A stretch of 64,000 bases of DNA, taken from assembly GCA_008690995.1 (NCBI GenBank), contig VRMN01000023.1, positions 27,730 to 91,729 on the forward strand, written 5' to 3'. Positions within the stretch are counted from its first letter, which is position 1. The number at the start of each line of letters is the position of its first letter. Below are positions 57,001 through 64,000 of this stretch, in pieces. The notes beneath the pieces were generated by a model. It worked only from the letters and a program-made list of their open reading frames with translations, had not been told where the DNA came from and made no database searches. Source of the DNA: Porphyridium purpureum (Eukaryota > Rhodophyta > Bangiophyceae > Porphyridiales > Porphyridiaceae). Both the position numbers and the translations under genes were made by a program.

Positions 57001-57089
57001 AATGTCAGCTCACACGTGACAGTCGCTACCGCGGAGCTGCCCGCGCCGCTCAGCTCGCCGTCATGCCGCTGCAACATGCGTCGCGCCAT
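54012..57089 (-). CDS. ELP2: Elongator complex subunit ELP2 (WD40)
   Basis: This is a 1025-residue protein with two WD40 propellers. Recognisable blades include GHSDWIRSVAFDE...LLASGSNDGSIRIWSI, GEHSDKVTCVKWSS...LLASCSIDSSVAVW and GGHLGAVNDLIWDPLGRDFFVSVGEDKTSRMYG. The ELP2-specific RPQVHGHPVYAGA and ...VLVTGAEEKILRAFCAPSSF...LGLSNKA, then MYGHGNELAAITSS and ECAAWLSTD..FVTGSRDKKLKLW, are also present. ELP2 scaffolds the Elongator complex that modifies wobble uridines of tRNAs. An Ala/Gln-rich insert lies mid-protein. The first in-frame ATG is at 57089. Confidence 0.92.
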   Translation of the reverse strand: MARRMLQRHDGELSGAGSSAVATVTCELTFASGGCNRVSGCLAYSEDGELLYGAGAHVLAIRERDELHGPDWVQVLASADGSSAHVTNVHVVQLERANVVLCVSAKADRSVFVSQRRRIEHANHAREQPDGKLEGYLWAPCLSYSFCQDDGIDSIKNQAAGTREAMMCIATVCAEEVARTEGQTRYIVLVLAAFGDGKFRLLALDMESDEQSGLCSSTVTDYRVHIEEMDRAWLPESVAMAQLPGHELNDESSLVVALGGSDKNVYVALLAWPRAGNAEASAPHLVMHGHVVASLSGHSDWIRSVAFDENLFVKRSARSESTESALLLASGSNDGSIRIWSIAETKERNPRAQSDAEDAEDEEDSYLSTLLGTAKSRFRCLSHSRRLYEVACLKRLGEHSDKVTCVKWSSSRSRDCVVERMPQRHLLASCSIDSSVAVWCATTHASVFAGESPASDEQIDALDWELAARFGLLGGIGTYALGFYGCEFAAVQRSDTLVLEVIAHSFTGSVHTWEIVQDHDRTSLSANARAALPPCAAGGHLGAVNDLIWDPLGRDFFVSVGEDKTSRMYGMNRSQFAEMFRPQVHGHPVYAGALVPCNDGLVAPGNVVLVTGAEEKILRAFCAPSSFAAFAEGNEPPVNMAELSVATLPELGLSNKANTIVSGKASATAAQAVAAAAAAAATTTGISKLEPGIMPEEEHDDVAGLDGAHEDVAIMATGATEHHTQTLAGHHGWRPLPEDLLQNRLWAEITKMYGHGNELAAITSSQSGSVVASSCKSTDAKQASIILWTPSPLSSQVQAQQWVDAQRLAGHASTINQLTFSPSPADQYLLSVGRDRTLCVFRRDRGPLLYTLACQVKEAHRRSIECAAWLSTDSPSDAQVMYFVTGSRDKKLKLWRLWCPNHANGDEKLEQLHELGFASGVSSVSAALVHKSGQGHLVAVGTEEGGLALVYVSLGGSLDGPVQVHDPLHLPSPFSSCSRIHRVQFQPPSAAPGANEDVGVLRLGVAGSDSLVRVLRISLPGEFRL

Positions 57090-57644
57090 TCCGCGTCCCA
57101 AGCGCGCGTGTACGTGCCGTGTCGGTCGCCGCCGGCGCCTGCAACGCTCCTCCCCCTTAACGGTTTATCGGTTTCTCTGGTTTTTGGCGCGGCTGGCGCG
57201 GCTGGCGGCACAAGCAGAGCACGCGCGGCAGGCGGTGTCTGCTCGAAAAGGGACTCGCCGGCCGGGACATCAGTCCATTCTGGCGTGTCTCGAGGTTGTG
57301 CTAGACATCTTGTGTACGCGTCTACTCGTGCGTCGGTATAGTGATATTTTTTTTGCGCTTTGCCTCGAGGTCTATCGATTGGTGTGCAAGGGTCTGCCGT
57401 CGCACGGCCAAAACGCATGCTGGTTCTTGACGTTGTGGCGAGACCGGCTTTCGAAATCAACATTGCAAAGCGCCGCACGGATGCGAGTAAAAGTAGAGCG
57501 GGGGAGCACACAGAAAGACACGTACAAAAACAAAACACGTATCGACATTTTATCACGACTCGTGCACTGTCCCCTGTGTCGCTGCCTTGCGCACGAGAGA
57601 AAGCGGGAAACAGGACCCTACGAATACATCTTGTGACCTTGCGC

Positions 57645-60600
57645 CTAGTGTCCAAGTGCGGTGGTGCCTTTTCGCATGGGAGTCACGATGTCCAGGACTA
57701 CGCCCGGTGCGGCCGATGGAGCGTCACTCGTGGTCACGGCGAGACAGCTAACAGTGCGGAGATCCTGGTCCCCGCCAGACTTTGTCCCCTTGGACTGCTG
57801 GCTGGTCTCGCTCGGCAGCGGCACAAACTGCAGCAGGAACAGCAAGTCGTCTGGCGTGATCTCGTTCGCAACAGAAACAAGCTCGGCAAAGTATGAAGCA
57901 TCCTTGTTGGGGATGCAGTCCAACAGCATGCCCATGCATATTTCGCACAAGTACGCGTTCTTATCGAGCTCCGCCGAGTGCCTAGCCAGCACCGTGCGCC
58001 GCGCCGAGCTTACATTGTCAGCCAGCATCTTGCGGCGGCCCTGCTGCACATCACGGAGAGTCTGCATCATGACTTGCAGCGCACGCGAGACCTTTTCGGG
58101 TGACGCAGTCACTTCGGCCAAGTAGTACGCGCCCAGCAGCCGATCTGAGCCCAAGATGTTAAACTTGGCGTCATACGTGAGCTGCTCCGTTTCCCGCAGC
58201 GCCGAAAACAGTCGTCGGTTCAGCACCTCCTGCAGAATGGCTGATGCGGCGTTCGCAAACAGTGGGTGCGACCGGCGCGCACGCGTCTCCACGTCTGAGC
58301 AAGTTTCTGCGTCGCGCTCTTTGGTGTACATCACTGATGATCCGTCACGCAGCGAACCCCACCACGAAAAGCACTCACCGGCAATGAACGCCGCGGCACG
58401 TTCGTCTGTGTCGCCAAACCGCAGCTCCTGAAAGTGAAGCGGCTGCGCCTTACTCGTGGCGCGCTCTGCGCATGGAATCGGAACGATGGCGCGGGCGTGC
58501 TCTGCAAAGCTTGGTGGCGCCGCGGACGCCGCGATTGAGCCCAGATACAGCCGGATGTCTGGCAGAATCGCGTCCACGCTGGCAAAATCACCGGCAAGGC
58601 TGATCTCGCTGGCGTGCGTCCGCAGATGACCGTGCACAGCAGCTTCAACAGCATGTCGCGAAAGCTTGCTGAGCGCCGGCGGTCGGATAGACAGCAGGCG
58701 GGGATCTGCCCCACACAGCTGGGATAGTAGCTGCTCCACTGCCGAATCTTCGAGCGATCGGGCCACCTCACCTGCAGCCTGCTCAAATGCCTGCTTTGCA
58801 CGCGCAAGTGCATCGCTTTCCAGCACGACGCGTCGTTCCAAAATCCGGTTCAGCAGCACCAGCGCCGCCGCCAGCATGTCCGAAGGAAACCCGATGTCTA
58901 CAAAAAAGAATTCGAGCGACGCCGAGATCTCGACCTGAATGAGATTATCAACGCAGAACAACTCCACTTGCTGTCGGCTCCATGGTGCAAAAGCGCCGCC
59001 TTCTTGCAGTGTGCGCGCACCTACGGCGACCACGCCAACTTGCGCGCCATTGTGTTGCGTCTGTTCGACCATCCGCCCACCGGGCACTGCCAGGCGCACA
59101 TGAGCGCGGCCCGGCTGGCCCACCGCCGGAAGCACGTTCAGGCGCAGCCCGTTCGCCAATGCAAATTGGTGGACGAACGGCGCACTGTCCACGCCCGTCG
59201 GCTCTGGTACTGGCACGCCATTTTCGTCGGTGCGCCGGCCAATTGCGGTGACCAGAAGCGCGCGCAGCTCAAGCTCCATTCGACGTGCGTTTTCGAGAAG
59301 AGCCGCTTTGCCCTCGGCATCCAAAAGTGCGTCGGGCACAACGACGTCACCACCGCTCGCCAACGGCTCTTGCTGTGCGCGCCGAAACTCGGCCATCAAC
59401 TGCTCCTCCGTGATGTCAAAATTCGCGCCAGAATTTGCGCCATTGCCACCCGATTCTGGAGTCAAGGGAACGCACGCCGCGACAATCGGCATATATGTCA
59501 ACTGTTCTTCCCGTATTGCCTCGGTTCTGGAGCGCTGAAGTTCAAGCTCTGGGTCAGAGTTGATGGAAGGTTCAGAACTAGATTCGCTGCCTGAGTGCAT
59601 CACAAGCTCCAGATCCTCCGGAGTCATGACATGGCGACACATTTCCGTGGCCGCCGTGTTCACTTCATCCAGCGTGAGCGACGTGAGGGCGAGCTCAGTG
59701 GCATGGAGCAAGTGCGCTGGATGAAGATACGTCGACTGCAGCGCAACCGCGTCCATGAGCCCTTGCACATGCTCGGCATTTGAAATACGGTCAGCCTGCG
59801 CGGCAAGTTGGTAAATATCCTGGAACACGGCTTGCTTGTACCGCTCGAGCTCAGACTCCGAGATGCCGAACATGCCTAGCCTGCGCATCTCTGTGATTCC
59901 CAAGAACACGGCTTCCTTCCACATGTTGCGCGCCGAAATCATGTCTAGACTGCACACACTGCACGCCTCGCGCCCCGAGTCCATTTGCACGAATTCCACA
60001 AAGTTGAATGCGCAGCCGTTGGAAGATTCTTCATCCGAGTCTGAACTGTCCGTCATGACACCGCGCGAAATAACATTAAAGCGAATTTGTAGCGCAGCGG
60101 AAACAATACGCCGCACAAGCGCGCGCCGCACGTCCGCCAGCGAGCGCGTGGGAATGATGGGGCTCTTGGCAAACACATGGAGCGAAAACCCGTGCAGCAA
60201 GGCGTGCCTAAACACGCGCAGTCGAGGCTCATGCTGCTGCTCTTCCGTGCCGACAAAACTGTGGATGACGGGCGGAAACGCGCGCGACTGCGTTTGCTTG
60301 AGCGTACCTTTTACAATCGCGTCGTACTCTGAGCGCTCTGGCGCAGACTCTGGTGTGCGCTTGCGCTGCACGCCGCCCATGATCTGGTTGACCAGCGTTT
60401 GTGCGGCGGCCTCATCGAGATCGCCCACGATATACAAGAAGGCGTTGGACGGGCAGTAGTGCCGCGAGTGGTACGCGGTCACATCCTTAACGTCCCACTG
60501 GCGGATGCACTGCTCGAGGCCGATCGGGAAGCGCACGGACAGCCGATTCTCTTCGTGCAGCGCAGCGAGCAGCGCGCACTCGGTGCGGTACTCGATCGTG

Positions 60601-61277
60601 TTGACCATGCCCATTTCGGACAAGACGGCGGCTCGCTCCTTGTCCAGCCGAGCAGCACCCACCCGCGCCTCTAGCACCTCTTTGAGCGCAAACAGCGCGA
60701 GCTTGAGTGAGCGGTGACCTGGCTCCGTGTCCATGGCTGCGTAAAAGACAGTGTGGTGAAAGTCTGTGTACGCGTTGGTTTGCGCGGCACATTCGGACAA
60801 CAGTCGCTCACGCGCCGAGTTGCCCATGTATGACACGTGCTCCACGACGTGCGCAAGGCCCTGTTCGTGCTCCAGCTCGTCTGCCGAGCCCGAGAACACT
60901 TCGAGATGCGCTTCGACGCGCCGCGAGGGCGAGTTATTGCGCAAAATGACATAGCTGAGCCCGTTTGGCAGCTGTCCGGACATCAGGCCAGGGTACGAGG
61001 GCAGCGGCACGGACGCCGCGTGGTCGTTGTCGTCCGGTATCTGCTCCGGCAGCGGCGTCGTACAGATCTGAATCTCTGGCGCGGGAGACACAGGCGCGCC
61101 CGCCTTGGCCGCGGCCGCGTCGCTCGCCAGGCCCGCCGACAGACTCCCTGCCGCTGAATAGGCGCGGACGCTGCCGTGCAATGCAGCCAGACGCCGCGCG
61201 CTCTCGCGCCACGCCGCAGTGCATGATCCGCGTTCCGCCGCAATCCCAGCGCATTTCCATTCCCATTCCAGCTCCAC
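57645..61277 (-). CDS. SPP: Stromal processing peptidase-like M16 metalloprotease
   Basis: This is a long M16 protein (about 1200 residues). The inverted zinc motif HVVEH is at about 143-147 with a downstream ligand in KERAAVLSEM. GLAHVVEHVSYMGNSARERLL and TNAYTDFHHTVFY match the stromal processing peptidase, which removes transit peptides from imported plastid proteins. Further M16 repeats follow, including a second inactive half (ADERAAAFIAGECFSWWG...YDAKFNILGSDRLLGAYYLAEV). The frame has no ATG before residue 99; its 5' limit opens at GTG. A GTGAGT at 61276-61281 could join an upstream ATG exon (from 61377, Ala/Arg-rich, transit-like). Confidence 0.88.
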   Translation of the reverse strand: MELEWEWKCAGIAAERGSCTAAWRESARRLAALHGSVRAYSAAGSLSAGLASDAAAAKAGAPVSPAPEIQICTTPLPEQIPDDNDHAASVPLPSYPGLMSGQLPNGLSYVILRNNSPSRRVEAHLEVFSGSADELEHEQGLAHVVEHVSYMGNSARERLLSECAAQTNAYTDFHHTVFYAAMDTEPGHRSLKLALFALKEVLEARVGAARLDKERAAVLSEMGMVNTIEYRTECALLAALHEENRLSVRFPIGLEQCIRQWDVKDVTAYHSRHYCPSNAFLYIVGDLDEAAAQTLVNQIMGGVQRKRTPESAPERSEYDAIVKGTLKQTQSRAFPPVIHSFVGTEEQQHEPRLRVFRHALLHGFSLHVFAKSPIIPTRSLADVRRALVRRIVSAALQIRFNVISRGVMTDSSDSDEESSNGCAFNFVEFVQMDSGREACSVCSLDMISARNMWKEAVFLGITEMRRLGMFGISESELERYKQAVFQDIYQLAAQADRISNAEHVQGLMDAVALQSTYLHPAHLLHATELALTSLTLDEVNTAATEMCRHVMTPEDLELVMHSGSESSSEPSINSDPELELQRSRTEAIREEQLTYMPIVAACVPLTPESGGNGANSGANFDITEEQLMAEFRRAQQEPLASGGDVVVPDALLDAEGKAALLENARRMELELRALLVTAIGRRTDENGVPVPEPTGVDSAPFVHQFALANGLRLNVLPAVGQPGRAHVRLAVPGGRMVEQTQHNGAQVGVVAVGARTLQEGGAFAPWSRQQVELFCVDNLIQVEISASLEFFFVDIGFPSDMLAAALVLLNRILERRVVLESDALARAKQAFEQAAGEVARSLEDSAVEQLLSQLCGADPRLLSIRPPALSKLSRHAVEAAVHGHLRTHASEISLAGDFASVDAILPDIRLYLGSIAASAAPPSFAEHARAIVPIPCAERATSKAQPLHFQELRFGDTDERAAAFIAGECFSWWGSLRDGSSVMYTKERDAETCSDVETRARRSHPLFANAASAILQEVLNRRLFSALRETEQLTYDAKFNILGSDRLLGAYYLAEVTASPEKVSRALQVMMQTLRDVQQGRRKMLADNVSSARRTVLARHSAELDKNAYLCEICMGMLLDCIPNKDASYFAELVSVANEITPDDLLFLLQFVPLPSETSQQSKGTKSGGDQDLRTVSCLAVTTSDAPSAAPGVVLDIVTPMRKGTTALGH

Positions 61278-61281
61278 TCAC

Positions 61282-61377
61282 GCCAGCACGGCGCGCGTGC
61301 ACATGCTGCGCAGACACGGGCGCGCCCACAAACGCCGTGGCGCGGCGCGCGGCGCCGTCAACGTGCCCCGCTCCCAT
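61282..61377 (-). CDS. SPP: Candidate first exon of the SPP-like gene (transit peptide)
   Basis: The ATG at 61377 opens 32 codons (MGAGHVDGAARRATAFVGAP...) that are rich in Ala, Arg and Val and lack acids apart from one Asp, like a plastid transit peptide. It ends exactly at a GTGAGT donor-like sequence. Acceptor AGs in the right phase occur in the following ~90 bases. The exon is inferred and not proven. Confidence 0.35.
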
Positions 61378-61896
61378 GAGGCGCAGCGCGCCTCCCGGTC
61401 AGCGTGCGTGCGTGCTGCCGTCCTGCTGCTGCTGCCTCACACCGCAGCGCCGTTCCCGCGCCGCAACCCAATGCACTCCTTGCACCCAAACTCCACTCCG
61501 ACCTCCTCGCTCTCTCCCTCTCCCCCCTCCGCGTCTATCGCCCTTCCCGCCCCAACCCACAAACCAATCGTCTACTAAAACACACCCCTTTTACTAGACC
61601 CGCCGCCACGCGCTGCCGACCGCCTTTGCCAGGCAGCAGCACGCTCGCACCGGCTGCGCGCAACGCCAAAACGCAGGCACATTAAAAAACAGATTAAATT
61701 ATTAAAGATCTACTAGAACGGCCCCAAATAATGACGCGCAATCGGCCGCCGAACATGAATTATCGAAGTAAAAATGCATTATTTCGGGGTGCGGTACAGT
61801 GCTGCGGTACACTGTCGTGCGTTTGAGACGAGCGCAGTGGCGCGGAGGTTGAGCGCGAGAGAGAGAGAGAGAGAGAGAGAAGGGCAAGTCCATGGG
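61378..61896. promoter_or_regulatory. Bidirectional promoter region between SPP-like and plastid membrane protein genes
   Basis: About 520 bp. A CT-rich tract (61495-61535) lies on the SPP side and an AT-rich centre at 61683-61710. GTACAG is at 61794, and an uninterrupted (GA)12 at 61857-61880 ends 16 bp before the next ATG. The function is inferred from position. Confidence 0.4.
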
Positions 61897-62262
61897 ATGA
61901 TAGGCTTTGTGGGCCTGTTGGCTTGCCCTATGGGGCGTCGGCTGGAGGCGGGAAGCGGCTGTTCGAGCTCGTGGACTGGGGTGCGGCGCGGAAGCGGGGC
62001 GGGCGCGCGTCGTGCGCGCGTGGCGGTTGTGTGTGGGAAGAAGAACGGTGGCGACGGTGGCGACGGCGGCTCCGAGCCGGACTGGCTGCGTCGAGTGGTG
62101 GAGTGGGACGTGCGTGAAGAGCTCGGGCGGATGTCTGAGCAGCAGCGCACAGTGCTCGCGTTGGGGTTTATTGCCGTGTACACGTCTGTGCTTATCGCGT
62201 TCAGCGTTAATGTCATTCGCCTGGTGCGCATCCTGTTTGCCAGCGGCGACCCATTCCTGTAG
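61897..62262 (+). CDS. Small plastid-targeted single-span membrane protein, unknown
   Basis: This is a 121-residue protein. The N-terminus (MIGFVGLLACPMGRRLEAGS..., then Arg/Gly/Ala-rich and ending RVAVVCGKK) fits a plastid transit peptide with a VxC-type cleavage site. The mature part is ~50 residues: an amphipathic DWLRRVVEWDVREELGRMSE segment and one membrane helix VLALGFIAVYTSVLIAFSVN, ending SGDPFL. This could be a small thylakoid or envelope subunit. No family is recognised. Confidence 0.6.
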   Translation: MIGFVGLLACPMGRRLEAGSGCSSSWTGVRRGSGAGARRARVAVVCGKKNGGDGGDGGSEPDWLRRVVEWDVREELGRMSEQQRTVLALGFIAVYTSVLIAFSVNVIRLVRILFASGDPFL

Positions 62263-62553
62263 CTCTAGGGTTGTGCGCGTGCCCGACCCGGTCTGCGCGA
62301 AAGCGGGACAGACGTCCACTCATCGTCGTATCCGCAGATTTCGCTGGTTCATTCGGACCGGAACATGAATTATCACGCAAGCGTGGACCACGCGTCACAA
62401 TTTTGGTGTTTGAGTTCCAGCTTGCCCCTCGAACAAACAGATACCGCGTGGACAAAACAGAGTCGGAGAGAGGAATCTAGTAAACGAACAAGCCAGGGAA
62501 CTTTGCCAGCCGGCGATATGACACCGCTCAGACATGTGTCGTGACACCTCCCT

Positions 62554-63597
62554 TTATTCAGACGCTCCAGGAACGCATACAATATCGTACTCTCGGGTTG
62601 CAGAGTTTGTGCTGAGAAACCAAGGCACGCAGTGGCGTGCAGCAAGCAGCGCACAAATTTCTTGTCGGTGCGCTGGCCCGCTCTTCACGCGCTCGATAAT
62701 TCTGGCACTGAGCCGGGTGCGGTCCGGCTTGGACGGTGTTCCAGCTTCATCCGGATAGAGCAAGGCGTGCAGCGCGGCCTGGATTTCCTCCTGCGTCGCG
62801 CGCGGAAAAGGTGCGGGGCTCGAGCCTGATGCACAGATCTCGGCAAGTCCAATGGGCGAATTGTTTCTGCCCACGTCGCTGTCCGACCTGGTCAATGTCG
62901 GAAGGACGGCCAGTGCGCCGTCCGACTGGACATAAACATAAAGTGGCCGCGATACGCTGTACGCGGCCTGCATCTTGCTGTGCAAAACGTCCGCCCGTGG
63001 TTCGTTCAGCCGAACAAAGGTGTACGCGTGTTCCGTCGCATGCATGCGGACAAGCTGCGTGCGTGACAGCAACGTGACGGCAATGTCACAGTACATTCCC
63101 GGCGCGCGGCTAATGGTGGCCGGTACGCTGCCGTATGCAGACACCATGGGCGCAAAGACAATGTCATAATCGTACAGGCGCACGAGAATAACCACCACCA
63201 CTTCACTACCCGTCGAAAATTTTCGCGCGAGCTGCTCCGGCGCCGCGTTCGAGCCTATTGCTAGCACTGGAATGCGATCAGCCAGCGCGTCGTCTTCTGC
63301 CATGCTCTGGGTCCAGCCATGTCCCAGCACCTCGTCTAGACCCACGGGGTCTGCATATTGTGGTTCGCCCCGCAGATTATGCTCCCACGGCAATGGCTGC
63401 ACGCGCATGTCACTCCACTCAGGCGCCTTGTGCTCTGAAGTGTCGGGCGCACAGAAAAGCGCTTCTGCTGCGAGCACCGCGGCACGCGTCAGCAGCCACG
63501 GCCGGCCGCGCGCAAACACAAACGATGTATCTGGCCGCGCATAAGGATATCCAAGCGCGCGCCGCAGAATGGCCTCGTCCGTGCACTCATTCTCCAT
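62554..63597 (-). CDS. Conserved protein with GSN..PEQL motif, GGCT-fold-like
   Basis: This is a 347-residue protein. Centrally it has IPVLAIGSNAAPEQLARKF, which resembles the substrate-binding YGSNL...Q[ML] loop of gamma-glutamylcyclotransferase-like folds. It continues with VRLYDYDIVFAPMVSAYGSVPATISRAPG, a pattern I recall from uncharacterised bacterial proteins. The C-terminal ~120 residues are helical and unassigned. No catalytic Glu could be placed with confidence. The ATG at 63597 is the first in frame; a longer GTG-initiated frame exists. Confidence 0.55.
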   Translation of the reverse strand: MENECTDEAILRRALGYPYARPDTSFVFARGRPWLLTRAAVLAAEALFCAPDTSEHKAPEWSDMRVQPLPWEHNLRGEPQYADPVGLDEVLGHGWTQSMAEDDALADRIPVLAIGSNAAPEQLARKFSTGSEVVVVILVRLYDYDIVFAPMVSAYGSVPATISRAPGMYCDIAVTLLSRTQLVRMHATEHAYTFVRLNEPRADVLHSKMQAAYSVSRPLYVYVQSDGALAVLPTLTRSDSDVGRNNSPIGLAEICASGSSPAPFPRATQEEIQAALHALLYPDEAGTPSKPDRTRLSARIIERVKSGPAHRQEICALLAARHCVPWFLSTNSATREYDIVCVPGASE

Positions 63598-63869
63598 GTT
63601 CAGTATCGCAGAAAATGTCGCCGTGCCACCCGCAACATTTGCAGTTGCCCGCGGGTACAGGAAGGCGCGAGACACAGTTGGTCCCTAATGTCCAGTGATT
63701 CCGCGGCTCTCCGAAAGCGAGCCACGCGCGCGAACACGACCAGACTGCTGCTGCAACTGCCGGCGGCTGTCTACTGCGCAGTTGTTCAGTGAACACGTAC
63801 ACCTTGTCTGCCAGTCTCGCCTGCACGTCGCAGGAGGTTGCGCATGGCGCGTGGACAACCGACAGTCGA

Positions 63870-64000
63870 ACCGGCAATCGAGCTGGCGGTCGCGCTGGCG
63901 GTCGCGCTGGCGGTCGAGCTGGCAATCGAGCTGGCAATCGAGCTGGCAATCGAGCTGGCGGTCGAGCTGGCGGTCGAGCTGGCGGTCCGAGCTGGCGGTC
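63870..64000. repeat. 12-bp GGTCGAGCTGGC / AATCGAGCTGGC minisatellite, cut by window edge
   Basis: About eleven units alternate GGTCGAGCTGGC, GGTCGCGCTGGC and AATCGAGCTGGC and continue past the end. One unit near 63990 carries an extra C. On the minus strand a frame would give Ala-Arg-Pro-Pro repeats, but coding cannot be judged at the edge. Confidence 0.9.

Overview
The window looks like nuclear DNA of a compact, intron-poor, plastid-bearing eukaryote. Most genes are single long ORFs, and neighbouring genes sit 40-300 bp apart. Eukaryote-only proteins are present: 40S ribosomal protein S28, reticulon, clathrin light chain, ELP2, ceramide synthase, COA6, NDUFA9 and a GCNA/SprT-like protease. 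Plastid-type proteins are also present: a stromal-processing-peptidase-like M16 protease, a fibrillin/PAP protein and a DUF3598-like protein. My best guess is a unicellular red alga of the Porphyridium kind. That is an inference from gene style and content, not a database match.

Layout. 1-7.1 kb: a chromodomain Ty3/gypsy retrotransposon (gag entering from the left edge, intact pol, putative polypurine tract and start of the 3' LTR), followed by a decayed Tc1-like transposon. 7.2-21.45 kb: an accessory block built from three copies of a ~3.3 kb unit, all on the minus strand. Each unit encodes a WD40(7)-EH-EH-Pro/Glu linker-SAM-like protein and carries conserved 5' and 3' flanks. The spacer between copies B and C holds retroelement debris, an LTR-like segment and a structurally intact Tc1-like element with terminal inverted repeats. 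21.5-63.6 kb: a dense housekeeping region with RPS28, HINT3-like, DUF3598-like, NDUFA9, a membrane protein, an S26-like protein, MYB, reticulon, a zinc ribbon, a SprT protease, a securin-like protein, FPP synthase, ceramide synthase, COA6, an HhH-like protein, two related unknown genes, a small acidic protein, a chymotrypsin-type protease, a DUF1838-like protein, fibrillin, pirin, clathrin light chain, ELP2, SPP, a plastid-targeted membrane protein and a GGCT-like protein. A 12-bp minisatellite runs off the right edge.

The most interesting system is the WD40-EH-SAM triplication. The C-terminal halves are nearly identical, while the WD40 repeats differ at a few positions per blade that should lie on the upper face of the propeller. 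This resembles repertoire-type recognition proteins, and I know of no described family with this domain order. Other notable signals: a CTGTAC motif in 11-bp and 14-bp phased arrays upstream of several genes; GA tracts just 5' of start codons; gag and pol in one frame split by a single TGA; an S26 protease homologue with Arg in place of the catalytic Lys; a candidate securin with DEN and D-box motifs; and an FPP synthase with Cys at a chain-length-determining position.
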